A DNA stretch of 64,000 bases from Microbacterium sp. cf046 (lineage in GTDB: Bacteria; Actinomycetota; Actinomycetes; Actinomycetales; Microbacteriaceae): NCBI RefSeq assembly GCF_900114345.1, contig NZ_FOZJ01000002.1, positions 1,178,001-1,242,000 on the forward strand, given 5' to 3'. Below are positions 1 through 8,931 of the stretch, in pieces. The notes under the pieces are model-generated. The model was not told the DNA's origin, ran no database searches, and saw nothing but the letters and a program-made list of their open reading frames with translations. Within the stretch, counting starts at the first letter, position 1, and every line of letters starts with the position of its first letter. The position numbers and the translations under genes were made by a program.

Positions 1-30
1 GCCCGATTCTCGACGCTCGGAAGCCCCACC

Positions 31-1992
31 ATGCGCTGTACGAAGGTTCGCCTGCTCATGGCGGTCGCCGCCGCGACCGTCGCAGGCCTCTTTGCGGGCA
101 CCGCGGCGTACGCCGCACCTCCCCAGCCGATCGAGGATCCGGCGTCGGCGACCAGCATCGTGCGCCTCGGCGGTGCGACGCGCTATGAGACCAGCGTCGC
201 CGTGTCGCAGCGGTACGAACCCGGGGTCGCCGCGGCGTTCGTGGCGACGGGGACGGACTACCCGGATGCGCTCGCCGCGGCCGCCGCGGCGGCCTCGCTC
301 GGAGCTCCGCTCCTGCTCACCCAGCCCGGCGCGCTCCCCCTCGTCGTCGCCGAGGAGCTCGCGCGGCTCCAGCCGACGAAGATCTACGTCCTGGGCGGCA
401 CCGGCGCCGTCTCGGCATCCGTCGTCGCGCGGCTCTCGGCGATGGCGCCGACGGAGCGCATCGGCGGCGCCGATCGATATTCGACGGCGGAGAAGCTGAT
501 CGACACGGTGTTCGGGAGCGCGACGCACATCTTCCTGGCCACGGGTCTCGGTTTTCCCGACGCGCTCGGTGCCTCCGGTGCAGCGGGGAGTCTTGGCGCA
601 CCGCTCCTCCTGGTCAACGGCCGCGGCACGACGCTTCCAGCGTCCACGATGGAAGCGCTGAAGCGCTGGGGCGTGGCAGACGTGTCGATCGCCGGTGGCC
701 ACGGAGCCATCGACCTGCGCATCGAGCAGCAGCTTCGCACCGAGGGATTCACGGTGAGCCGGCACGCGGGGGCATCGCGCTATGAGACCGCGGCAGCGCT
801 CTACAACGCCTACTTCACGGATGCCGCGCCCGACGCCGCCTTCCTCGCGACCGGCACCGATTACCCTGACGCGCTGTCGGCAGCGGCGCTCGCGGGACGC
901 ATGCAGGCACCGCTGCTGCTCACCCAGCCGGAGTGCGTGCCGTGGGCGCCACACGTCGCGCTCAGCACGGTCTCAGCACCGGAACGCATCGTGATCGGCG
1001 GCGAGGGTGCAGTTTCTGAGGCCGCCGCCGCCAACACCCCCTGCTCATCGCAGCCGCCGGCCCAACCCGGCTTCGCGATGACCGGGTGGCAGTTCGACCC
1101 CGCCGCGGCCGCGCCGTACTCCGACCGGCCGCCCGTGAACGTCGACGATCCGGCCATCGTGCTGGATGCCACAGGACTGCGTGTCTACCTGCGGAGGGAC
1201 AACGGGGCGCGCGCGGATCATCCGGTGGCGTATGCCCAGTACGGGATCTCGGCGCTCATGGAGTACCAGCGCACAGGCGACACGATCTGGCTGGACCGCG
1301 CGACGCGGCACGCCGAGCGCCTGGAGCAGATCCACACGGAGCGCGCGGGAGCGTGGTGGTTCCCCTACATGTTCCCGTGGACCTACTACCAGCGCACGCT
1401 GACCGAGCCGTGGTGGTCGGGGATGGCCCAGGGACAGGCTCTCTCACTGTTCGTCCGCCTCTACGACGAGACCGGCGACGCGCGCTGGGAGAACGCCGCT
1501 CACCGAACCTGGCAGAGCTTCCTCCAGCCCCGGTCCCAGGCAGAACCGTGGTCGACCCTCGTGGACGGCGATCGTCTGTTCTTCGAGGAGTACGCCGGCG
1601 ATCAGCCCCCGCTCCTCGTGCTCAACGGGCACGTGTTCGCGATCTTCGGCATCTACGACTACTGGCGACTGACCGACGACCCCGATGCGCTTCGACTCCT
1701 CGACGGCGGGGCGACGACGACGCTCGCGATCATGCCCGACGTCCGCAACCCCGGCGCAGTGTCGTACTACTGCGTGCAGCCGGACTACTGCAAGAGCCCG
1801 CTCTGGCAGAACTCGGCGTATCACGCGATCCACTCGTGGCAGCTCGACACGCTCGCGCGCCTCACTCACGATGAGAGCTTCAGCGAGTGGGCCGACCTGC
1901 TGCGCGATGACTGGACCCCCGCTGCCGGGCGCTTCTCGGCGCCGGATGAGCCGAGCCTGCCGCTCGGCTGGGACGACGGTCCGCCGCAGTAG
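31..1992 (+). CDS. Secreted cell-wall-binding (CWB2) protein with D-glucuronyl C5-epimerase-like domain
   Basis: Residues 1-28 form a signal peptide (basic n-region, Ala-rich core, cleavage after AYA). Three cell-wall-binding type 2 repeats follow at about 44-345, each opening with a GGAxRYxT-like block (LGGATRYET, IGGADRYST, HAGASRYET) and carrying the FxATGxxxPDAL block. The C-terminal part, about 375-650, resembles the alpha/alpha-barrel domain of D-glucuronyl C5-epimerases (WWSGMAQGQALSLF, FFEEY, LNGHVFAIFGIYDYW). I infer an envelope-anchored uronic-acid polysaccharide enzyme; substrate and activity are unproven. The frame is open back to base 1, so a start before the window is possible, but the signal peptide supports this ATG. 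Confidence 0.8.
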   Translation: MRCTKVRLLMAVAAATVAGLFAGTAAYAAPPQPIEDPASATSIVRLGGATRYETSVAVSQRYEPGVAAAFVATGTDYPDALAAAAAAASLGAPLLLTQPGALPLVVAEELARLQPTKIYVLGGTGAVSASVVARLSAMAPTERIGGADRYSTAEKLIDTVFGSATHIFLATGLGFPDALGASGAAGSLGAPLLLVNGRGTTLPASTMEALKRWGVADVSIAGGHGAIDLRIEQQLRTEGFTVSRHAGASRYETAAALYNAYFTDAAPDAAFLATGTDYPDALSAAALAGRMQAPLLLTQPECVPWAPHVALSTVSAPERIVIGGEGAVSEAAAANTPCSSQPPAQPGFAMTGWQFDPAAAAPYSDRPPVNVDDPAIVLDATGLRVYLRRDNGARADHPVAYAQYGISALMEYQRTGDTIWLDRATRHAERLEQIHTERAGAWWFPYMFPWTYYQRTLTEPWWSGMAQGQALSLFVRLYDETGDARWENAAHRTWQSFLQPRSQAEPWSTLVDGDRLFFEEYAGDQPPLLVLNGHVFAIFGIYDYWRLTDDPDALRLLDGGATTTLAIMPDVRNPGAVSYYCVQPDYCKSPLWQNSAYHAIHSWQLDTLARLTHDESFSEWADLLRDDWTPAAGRFSAPDEPSLPLGWDDGPPQ

Positions 1993-2049
1993 GTCTGGGG
2001 TTCCTGCCAGCACGCCGGCCGTCGGATCTGCGGGCGGCGCCGCTGCGAA

Positions 2050-2460
2050 TCAGGCCGCGGGTGCCTGCGCGATCCGGACCATGTTGCCGGACGGGTCGCG
2101 GAACGCGCAGTCGCGCTGGCCCCAGCCCATGTCGATCGGCTCCTGCAGCACTTCGGCGCCGGAGGCACGCACGGTCTCGAATGTTGCATCCAGGTCGTCG
2201 GTGTTGAACACGAGCATGGGCAGGACGCCCTTCGTGAGCAGTTCCTGCATCGCGTCGCCGTCCGCCTGCGAGCGGCCGGCGTGCGGTTCCGAGAGAACGA
2301 TGCCCAGACCGGGTTGCGCGGGCGTGCCGAGCGTCACCCAGCGGAAGTTCCCCGAGGCGACGTCGTTCTGCACCTCGAGGCCGAGCGCGTCGCGATAGAA
2401 CGCGATCGACTCGTCGACATCGGCCACGGTGACGTTGGTGTACTGAAGTGCGATTGTCAT
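2050..2460 (-). CDS. VOC (glyoxalase/bleomycin-resistance) superfamily protein
   Basis: This 136-residue protein has the beta-alpha-beta-beta-beta pairs of vicinal-oxygen-chelate proteins. It opens with a strand (LQYTNVTVADVDESIAFY) and ends in the FRDPSGNMVRIAQ segment typical of the last module. Family members bind metal and act on glyoxals, dioxygenase substrates or antibiotics; the substrate here cannot be told. It lies 10 bases after the AraC-type gene on the same strand, a pairing common in actinobacteria, so co-regulation is likely. It may also have its own promoter, because a TAGCGT hexamer overlaps the upstream stop codon and sits 7 bases from the ATG. Confidence 0.85.
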   Translation of the reverse strand: MTIALQYTNVTVADVDESIAFYRDALGLEVQNDVASGNFRWVTLGTPAQPGLGIVLSEPHAGRSQADGDAMQELLTKGVLPMLVFNTDDLDATFETVRASGAEVLQEPIDMGWGQRDCAFRDPSGNMVRIAQAPAA

Positions 2461-2467
2461 GCGAGCG

Positions 2468-2473
2468 ACGCTA
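2468..2473 (-). promoter_or_regulatory. -10 hexamer TAGCGT for leaderless VOC start
   Basis: TAGCGT lies 7 bases before the ATG at 2460. Its first three bases are the TAG stop codon of the upstream AraC-type gene. No Shine-Dalgarno is possible in the 7-base gap, so translation would be leaderless or coupled to the upstream gene. Confidence 0.45.
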
Positions 2474-2926
2474 CGCCGCCGTGTTCGCGCGCACTTCTTC
2501 GATCCTGCTCGATGCCGCTGCGTCCGCCGGGCGGCGGCTCGGCCGCGTCTGGGTCTTCGCCACGCATGCGGGCATCGCCTCGACCGCGTAGTGCTCCTGC
2601 CGCCGATACTCTGACGCCGTCATCCCGACGATCTCCGCGAATCGCGAGCTGAAGGAGCCGAGTGACGTACACCCGACGGCCATGCACGCGTCGGTCACGC
2701 TCGCTCCACCCCGCAGCAGCGCCATCGCACGCTCGATCCGGCGCGTCATCAGGTGGTTGTAGGGCGTCTCCCCATAGGCGGCACGGAACTGACGCGAGAA
2801 GTGCGCGGGAGACATGAGCGCCTTCGCAGCCATCGTCGGCACGTCCAACGGCTTGGCGTAATCGCGGTCGATCAGGTCACGAGCGCGGCGCAGGAGCGCC
2901 AGGTTCTCGAGTTCCTGAGGGGTCAT
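2471..2926 (-). CDS. AraC-family helix-turn-helix transcriptional regulator
   Basis: This short regulator of 151 residues is little more than the tandem HTH pair of the AraC/XylS DNA-binding domain. The first helix region is LDVPTMAAKALMSPAHFSRQFR. The second is SVTDACMAVGCTSLGSFSSRF, followed by the typical GMTASEYRRQ end. There is no sensor domain, as in many VOC-linked AraC proteins. The frame stays open upstream to 3337, but that extension is low-complexity shadow of rmuC. The ATG at 2926 starts a sensible protein and lies 7 bases after a TACCGT hexamer. The gene is divergent from rmuC and probably controls itself and the VOC gene. Confidence 0.85.
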   Translation of the reverse strand: MTPQELENLALLRRARDLIDRDYAKPLDVPTMAAKALMSPAHFSRQFRAAYGETPYNHLMTRRIERAMALLRGGASVTDACMAVGCTSLGSFSSRFAEIVGMTASEYRRQEHYAVEAMPACVAKTQTRPSRRPADAAASSRIEEVRANTAA

Positions 2927-2933
2927 GGAAAAG

Positions 2934-2939
2934 ACGGTA
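2934..2939 (-). promoter_or_regulatory. -10 hexamer TACCGT for leaderless araC-type start
   Basis: TACCGT followed by 7 bases and ATG. The spacer is CTTTTCC, which contains no Shine-Dalgarno, favouring leaderless initiation at 2926. Confidence 0.4.
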
Positions 2940-2978
2940 GCACCGGGCGATGTCCGCCGCCCGGGGCATCCTGGGTGC

Positions 2979-4322
2979 ATGGATGCATTCACCGTCTCGA
3001 TGATCGTGATCGGATGCCTGGCCGCCGGCGTTCTGGCCGGCTGGGCTGCGGGCGGCGCCCGCGCGACGACGCGTTCGGCACAGGCGACCTCGGATCTGCG
3101 CGCCCGCCTCGCTGCGAGCGAGGCGAGTCGGCAGGGCGTGCACGCGCAGCTCGAGCACCAGCAGCTGCTGTACCGCGAGCTGGCCGCCCAGGCGCGCAGC
3201 GACCAGGCATCCCGCGAGGAGCGCGAACGCCGCGAGCAGGCGGTGCTGCGTGCGCTGGCCCCGGTGCACGAGACGCTCCAGTCGATGCAGAGCAAGGTGG
3301 ATGACCTCGAGCGAGACCGCCATGCCCAATTCGGCACGCTCGCCGAGCAGCTGCGGCAGGCCCATCAATCCGGTGAGGCACTGCGGGCGACGACCGAATC
3401 GCTCGCCAGCGCCCTGCGCTCGGGGAGCACGCGCGGCGTCTGGGGCGAGACCCAGCTGCGGCGCGTCGTCGAGGCCGCTGGGCTCACCCGCTACATCGAC
3501 TTCGACACGCAGACCTCCATCACCTCGGATGCCGGAGCCGGCCGGCCCGACATGATCATCCGCCTTCCCGGCGAGAAGGCGATCGCCGTCGATGCGAAGG
3601 TCCCCTTCGACGCATATCTCGAGGCCAGCGCGATCCCCCTCACGGCATCGGGCGCTGAGGGGGCGCGCCGCAAGACGCTGCTGGACCGGCACGTGAAGGC
3701 GCTCCGCGCCCACATCGACGCGCTCGCACGCAAGACCTACTGGGCGGGACTCGTCTCGAGCCCCGAATTCGTCGTCTGCTTCGTGCCCAGCGAGTCTCTC
3801 CTCGCCGCGGCACTGGAGGAGGACCCGTCGCTGCTGGAGTACGCGTTCGGCAAGCGCGTCGCGCTCGCCTCCCCGGTCAACCTCTGGGCGGTGCTCAAGA
3901 CCGTCGCCTACACGTGGACGCAGCAGGATGTGTCGCAGGAGGCACGTGCCCTGTTCGACCTCGGCAACGAGCTCTACGAGCGGCTCGCCACGCTGGCCGG
4001 CCACGCCGACGATCTCCGGCGCGCGATCGAGCGCACTGTCGACAGTTACAACCGGTTCGCCGGGTCGCTCGAATCGCGTGTGCTCGTCACCGCGCGCCGG
4101 TTTCCCGGCATCGACCAGACCAAGCTCGACGCGCTCGACCAGCCCACGTTGGTGCAGAGGGCTCCACGGCGGCTGACCGCGCCGGAACTCCTCGACGCCG
4201 CACTCGACCTCGAGAGCAATGGCCCGCGGTCCTCCGTCACGGCGGATGCCGCATCCGATGACGCCCCGCTCATCGCCGATCTCGGCGACGTGCGCGAACG
4301 CATCTCACCGCAAGCGGAGTGA
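2979..4322 (+). CDS. rmuC: DNA recombination protein RmuC
   Basis: RmuC proteins limit DNA inversions and have a membrane anchor, a coiled coil and a nuclease-like core. Here residues 2-24 form a single membrane helix (FTVSMIVIGCLAAGVLAGWA). About 30-120 is a charged, Gln/Glu/Arg-rich coiled coil. About 135-370 carries the RmuC core with GVWGETQLRRVVEAAGL, RPDMIIRLPG and the AVDAKVPFDAY block. The tail is acidic. A longer frame starts 54 bases upstream, but the ATG at 2979 places the membrane anchor at the N-terminus as is usual. At 447 residues it is close to family length. Confidence 0.9.
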   Translation: MDAFTVSMIVIGCLAAGVLAGWAAGGARATTRSAQATSDLRARLAASEASRQGVHAQLEHQQLLYRELAAQARSDQASREERERREQAVLRALAPVHETLQSMQSKVDDLERDRHAQFGTLAEQLRQAHQSGEALRATTESLASALRSGSTRGVWGETQLRRVVEAAGLTRYIDFDTQTSITSDAGAGRPDMIIRLPGEKAIAVDAKVPFDAYLEASAIPLTASGAEGARRKTLLDRHVKALRAHIDALARKTYWAGLVSSPEFVVCFVPSESLLAAALEEDPSLLEYAFGKRVALASPVNLWAVLKTVAYTWTQQDVSQEARALFDLGNELYERLATLAGHADDLRRAIERTVDSYNRFAGSLESRVLVTARRFPGIDQTKLDALDQPTLVQRAPRRLTAPELLDAALDLESNGPRSSVTADAASDDAPLIADLGDVRERISPQAE

Positions 4323-4330
4323 CTGCGGGA

Positions 4331-4534
4331 TCAGCCGGGAACGAAGCTCAGCAGGGCGATGACGGCGACAGAGACGGCGACGAAAGCGCCGATCATCCAC
4401 CACGCCGAAAGCTGATGGTCATCGTCTCGTCGAACGCGGAACAGCACATCTGGCCGGCGAGCGGGGTCCGTCGCGTTCGCCACGACGGCGATCGCGCCTG
4501 TCTGCGGCTTCGCGCCGCTCGGCTGTGCCGACAT
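4331..4534 (-). CDS. Small single-pass membrane protein
   Basis: This 67-residue protein has a polar N-terminus (MSAQPSGAKPQTGAIAV), a charged stretch RVRRDDDHQ and a C-terminal membrane helix (WWMIGAFVAVSVAVIALLSF). The ATG at 4534 was chosen over one 29 codons upstream because a GAGGGAG Shine-Dalgarno lies 6 bases before it and the upstream extension is not protein-like. It is convergent with rmuC and downstream of glpX on the same strand, 167 bases beyond it in gene order. I do not recognise a family. Confidence 0.65.
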   Translation of the reverse strand: MSAQPSGAKPQTGAIAVVANATDPARRPDVLFRVRRDDDHQLSAWWMIGAFVAVSVAVIALLSFVPG

Positions 4535-4701
4535 CGACAACTCCCTCGGGTCAGAGAACACTGCTGCGTCCGCATTGACACCGGTTCGATTGTGCCAGAG
4601 TCGACGCGTTTCACACATCACGACTCAATCACATCTGCAACTCCGACCACACCCGCATCAGCAGGCGCATCCGCATCAGGGATGGACGTCGGAGTGAACC
4701 G

Positions 4702-5691
4702 CTACAGCCACTTCGAGGTGAGATGCTCCGACACGATGCGACGAAGCGTGCCCGAGCGGCCGCGCAGCACGACACTCTCGCTGTAGATGAAATCGCCCTC
4801 GCGCCGGACACCTGCCACGAGCTGGCCGTCGGTGACGCCGGTCGCCACGAAGATCGTGTTCTGGCCCGTGACGAGCTCATCGGCTTCGTACACGTGGCCA
4901 TCGGTCCTGAGACCGTGATCGGCGCCCTTCTGCTTCTCGTCGTCGTTTCGCGGCCACAGGATGCCCTGGATATGGCCGCCGAGAGCCTTGATCGCGCACG
5001 CCGTCACGATGCCTTCAGGGCTGCCGCCGACGCCGACGCACATGTCGGTGCGGGCGTTGTGCCGGGCGGCGTTGATCCCGCCGGCGACGTCGCCGTCGGA
5101 CATCAGGCGCGTCCCCGCCCCGGCCTCTCGGATATCGACGATGAGCTGCTCGTGGCGCGGACGGTTCAGCACCGACACGACCATCTCGTCGATCGGCTTG
5201 TCGAGGGCTTTGGCGAGCAGGCGGATGTTCTCGCCGATCGGCAGGCGGATGTCGACGACGCCGACGCCGGCCGGGCCGGTCACGAGCTTGTCCATGTAGA
5301 AGACCGTGGATGCGTCGAGCATGCTGCCGCGATCCGAGACAGCGATCACGGAGAGCGCGTTCTGCCGACCGGCGGCGGTCAGCGAGGTGCCGTCGATCGG
5401 GTCGACGGCGACATCGCACTGAGGGCCGCGGCCGTTGCCCACCTTCTCGCCGTTGAACAGCATCGGCGCTTCATCCTTCTCGCCCTCGCCGATCACGATC
5501 GTCCCGTCGAAGTTGACCGTGGTGAAGAATGCGCGCATCGCATCGACTGCCGCAGCGTCGGCCGCGAGTTTGTCACCTCGCCCGATGAAGGGCACCGCGC
5601 GGATCGCTGCGGCCTCCGTTGCACGCACCAATTCCAGCGCGAGGTTGCGGTCGGGATGCAGCGGACTCATGTCGGCGGTAAGACTCACCAT
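4702..5691 (-). CDS. glpX: Fructose-1,6-bisphosphatase class II
   Basis: GlpX hydrolyses fructose 1,6-bisphosphate to fructose 6-phosphate, the committed step of gluconeogenesis; it is the usual FBPase of actinobacteria. The metal-binding motifs are intact: IGEGEKDEAPML at 67-78 and DPIDGT at 97-102, with GVGGSPEG further on. At 329 residues it is full length. It is divergent from the class II aldolase gene, so two neighbouring enzymes of the same pathway share the intergenic region. A TAGGCT hexamer 6 bases before the ATG and the lack of a Shine-Dalgarno suggest a leaderless transcript. Confidence 0.95.
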   Translation of the reverse strand: MVSLTADMSPLHPDRNLALELVRATEAAAIRAVPFIGRGDKLAADAAAVDAMRAFFTTVNFDGTIVIGEGEKDEAPMLFNGEKVGNGRGPQCDVAVDPIDGTSLTAAGRQNALSVIAVSDRGSMLDASTVFYMDKLVTGPAGVGVVDIRLPIGENIRLLAKALDKPIDEMVVSVLNRPRHEQLIVDIREAGAGTRLMSDGDVAGGINAARHNARTDMCVGVGGSPEGIVTACAIKALGGHIQGILWPRNDDEKQKGADHGLRTDGHVYEADELVTGQNTIFVATGVTDGQLVAGVRREGDFIYSESVVLRGRSGTLRRIVSEHLTSKWL

Positions 5692-5697
5692 GAGGTC

Positions 5698-5703
5698 AGC
5701 CTA
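5698..5703 (-). promoter_or_regulatory. -10 hexamer TAGGCT for leaderless glpX
   Basis: TAGGCT, then GACCTC, then the ATG of glpX. The predicted +1 is the A of the start codon. Confidence 0.55.
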
Positions 5704-5840
5704 GCCACCGCCCGCTGCTCGGTCCGGCGGTCAGGCGTTCGCGGGACACGAAGGAATCGCGTTTCTTGCGGCAGCGGTATGAGGCGCGCGCACGGAGCAC
5801 AGCGGGAGGTCCCGACCTCCGCTCGCGGCGCGCCCTTCGC

Positions 5841-5846
5841 TAGAGT
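5841..5846 (+). promoter_or_regulatory. Candidate -10 hexamer TAGAGT upstream of fba
   Basis: TAGAGT would place a start site near 5853 and give a leader of about 27 bases containing AAGGAG. No convincing -35 is visible. Confidence 0.35.
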
Positions 5847-5879
5847 GACCGTAACCCTGCACACGACCAAGGAGCCGTC

Positions 5880-6908
<1,029 letters not shown>

Positions 6909-6920
6909 CGCGCAGCGCCT

Positions 6921-7478
6921 TCAGGCCTCTTCAGGCCCGATGTACGCGTCCAGCAGTCCTGGCGCGCCATCCGGTCGCGAGAGGACCTCGATCGGGTCGC
7001 CGGCGCTGACGAATCCGTTGCGGAGCACGCGCAGGTAGGGGCCGAGGCGCCGCTCGGCCGAGAAGCGCCTGACCCACCCGCGCTGCTCCGCTCCGCCGAC
7101 CCAGCGGGCGAACGTCTGACACGGTGTGCGCGGCATCGTCACCTCGACCGTGACGGTGTCACCGATGCGCCACACCTCCCCGATCCGTGCCGCATTCACG
7201 TCGATGTCCTCGGTGCGGAGGTTCTCTCCGAAGAAGCCGGGTGGGAGCGGTCGGGCCAGCTCGATCTCCCAGAACGCGGCGTCCTCGGCCGCGTACGCGT
7301 ACAGCGCCTTGTCCAGACCGCCGTGGTGCTTGCGGTCGGCCTGCACGTCGGCGCCGACCCCGTACCGCCCGATCCGCACCCTGCCGTCCAGCGCACGCTT
7401 GTCGATCGCCGTCACCCGGTCTCGGGTGCCGTCCTGACGAAGTTGCGAGACGGCGCAGACGGCGACAAGACGAGGCAT
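6921..7478 (-). CDS. MOSC domain protein (YiiM-like)
   Basis: MOSC domains occur in molybdenum cofactor sulfurases and in small YiiM-type proteins that detoxify N-hydroxylated compounds or move sulfur. The protein has the conserved KHHGGLDKALYAYAAED segment, FGENLRTEDID, and the key cysteine in MPRTPCQTFARW. It is 185 residues, a stand-alone MOSC protein without an attached beta-barrel or PLP domain. The gene converges on fba with a 12-base gap. The ATG is 6 bases after TAGGAT, again a leaderless arrangement. No molybdenum genes are nearby. Confidence 0.85.
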   Translation of the reverse strand: MPRLVAVCAVSQLRQDGTRDRVTAIDKRALDGRVRIGRYGVGADVQADRKHHGGLDKALYAYAAEDAAFWEIELARPLPPGFFGENLRTEDIDVNAARIGEVWRIGDTVTVEVTMPRTPCQTFARWVGGAEQRGWVRRFSAERRLGPYLRVLRNGFVSAGDPIEVLSRPDGAPGLLDAYIGPEEA

Positions 7479-7484
7479 CCGGTC

Positions 7485-7490
7485 ATCCTA
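7485..7490 (-). promoter_or_regulatory. -10 hexamer TAGGAT for leaderless MOSC gene
   Basis: TAGGAT, then GACCGG, then ATG; there is no Shine-Dalgarno in the spacer. Confidence 0.5.
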
Positions 7491-7523
7491 CGGCGGCGGA
7501 GGAGCGGCATCCCTGTCGTCGGA

Positions 7524-8231
7524 TCACTCCCCCAGGTCGTACCGCATCAGCAGGCGCCCGGACTCGATCGACCGGATCTCGATCGCCGCGATCTGGGAGA
7601 GGTCCAGCGCCGAGCCCGCGCTGAGCCGAGCGGTGGAGCCGGGTATGGCCCGCCAGGTCGACACGTCGGCCGACGTTCCGTCCGACCCGACGACCGTCAG
7701 CGCGTACGGCCGCTCCTCAGCGGGCGACTCCGGATCTTCGCTCGGTGCGTAGCGGCATTCCAGCTCGATTCGCGTGCCCCAGGCCACGCTGGTCAGACGT
7801 ACACTCGCCTCGAGCGGAACGTCCGCGACGGCCTCGAGCGCGTAGGCCGCCGGGGGCGCGGAGCGCACGATGCTGACGGGGATGGCGATCGCGGTGACCA
7901 CGATGACGACGGCGGCCGCCGCGGCGGCCCACCACGCACGCCGACGGCGCTGGGCGCGCCGACGCGCGAGGGAGATGACCTCGGCGCGGACCGATCCGTC
8001 GGGCTCCCCCGCGCCGGCGGCTCCCTCGGCCGATTCGGCGTCGATGCTGCGCGCCCGTTCGGCGCTGACCCTCGACATCAGCCCGAGGGTGGGGCTGAGT
8101 TCGGCGACCGCGCGGCGGCACTCGGCGCAGTCGGCGAGGTGCTCCTCGAACTGGCGGCGTTCGGTGGACGACAGGGCGCCGACCACGTAGGCGGCATCCC
8201 ACTGGGCGAAGCGCGGGTGATCGGGATTCAT
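7524..8231 (-). CDS. Membrane anti-sigma factor (zinc-finger/RskA-like)
   Basis: The 235-residue protein has a cytoplasmic N-terminal anti-sigma domain with the zinc-binding HxxxCxxC (EEHLADCAEC, about residues 30-39). A linker of about 65 residues is followed by a basic patch (RRRAQRRRR), one membrane helix at about 103-125 and an extracytoplasmic C-terminal domain of about 110 residues. It overlaps the sigma gene by ATGA, so the two are translationally coupled and it is the likely specific antagonist. Anchored zinc anti-sigmas of this type release sigma after redox change or regulated proteolysis; the signal here is unknown. Confidence 0.88.
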   Translation of the reverse strand: MNPDHPRFAQWDAAYVVGALSSTERRQFEEHLADCAECRRAVAELSPTLGLMSRVSAERARSIDAESAEGAAGAGEPDGSVRAEVISLARRRAQRRRRAWWAAAAAAVVIVVTAIAIPVSIVRSAPPAAYALEAVADVPLEASVRLTSVAWGTRIELECRYAPSEDPESPAEERPYALTVVGSDGTSADVSTWRAIPGSTARLSAGSALDLSQIAAIEIRSIESGRLLMRYDLGE

Positions 8232-8734
8232 CGCGTCACCCCCCTCTCCTGAAGCGCCAGGCGCATGGCGCGCAAGCCGTAGTGAAGTCGCGACTTCACG
8301 GTGCCTTCCGGGATGTCCAGTTCGGCGGCCGTCTGCGCGACGCTTCGGCCGCCGTAGTAGGAGCGCACGATGACCGAGCGGTGCTCGGGACTGAGCACCG
8401 CGAGCGCCTCTTCGATCAGGATCGCCTCGAACAGCGCGTCGGTGTCGTCGGCGCCGATGCGCTCAGGAACGTCGGCGACGACGTTCTCATGCCTGCGCCG
8501 CGCGCTGCGTGCTTCGTCGATCACGAGGTTGCGGGCGACGGTCATCATCCACGAGCGCATCGTCGCCGGGTCCTGCTCGAGGATGCGCGGGTTCCGCCAC
8601 GCGCGGAGCAGTGTCTCCTGGACGACATCGTCGGCACCGGCGCGATCGCCGGTCAGCCGCACGACGTAGCGCCAGACCGGTCCCGCGTGGGCGTCGTAGA
8701 GGGCGCCGAGACGTGCGCCATCATCCCCCGGCAT
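8228..8734 (-). CDS. ECF RNA polymerase sigma factor
   Basis: This group 4 sigma factor of 168 residues has region 2 (ALYDAHAGPVWRYVVRLTGD, with DDVVQETLLRAWRNP for -10 recognition) and region 4 (LSPEHRSVIVRSYYGGRSV, with an HTH ending in GTVKSRLHYGLRAM). It resembles the SigK/SigL type paired with membrane anti-sigmas. GGGAGG lies 6 bases before the ATG. Upstream is a perfect 20-base palindrome (8776-8795). Autoregulation is usual in this family but cannot be shown here. Confidence 0.93.
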   Translation of the reverse strand: MPGDDGARLGALYDAHAGPVWRYVVRLTGDRAGADDVVQETLLRAWRNPRILEQDPATMRSWMMTVARNLVIDEARSARRRHENVVADVPERIGADDTDALFEAILIEEALAVLSPEHRSVIVRSYYGGRSVAQTAAELDIPEGTVKSRLHYGLRAMRLALQERGVTR

Positions 8735-8775
8735 CCCGCACCTCCCTCACTGAGGACACGAGACGGATGCACCGG

Positions 8776-8795
8776 CGGTTCACCGCGGTGAACCG
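8776..8795. promoter_or_regulatory. Perfect 20-bp palindrome, candidate operator
   Basis: CGGTTCACCG followed at once by its exact reverse complement, in the divergent gap between the ECF sigma gene (41 bases away) and the SRPBCC gene (136 bases away). Dyads with no loop usually bind dimeric repressors rather than form RNA hairpins. The cognate regulator is not known. Confidence 0.5.
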
Positions 8796-8931
8796 GACAC
8801 CGCGCTCAGTCTCCATCCAGTATGAACGCACCCCTCTCGGCCTTGGCCCGGTCGCAGTCCGGAGCCCTCGATCTGCGCCCCGGCCGTCGGTATCGTTCAG
8901 GGGTCACATCCTCTAAGCAGGGAGATCCGCG

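Noticed and set aside
2927..3337. N-terminal extension of the AraC-type regulator
   Set aside because: The extra residues are Arg/Ser/Cys-rich shadow of rmuC, and the family domain starts at the ATG at 2926.
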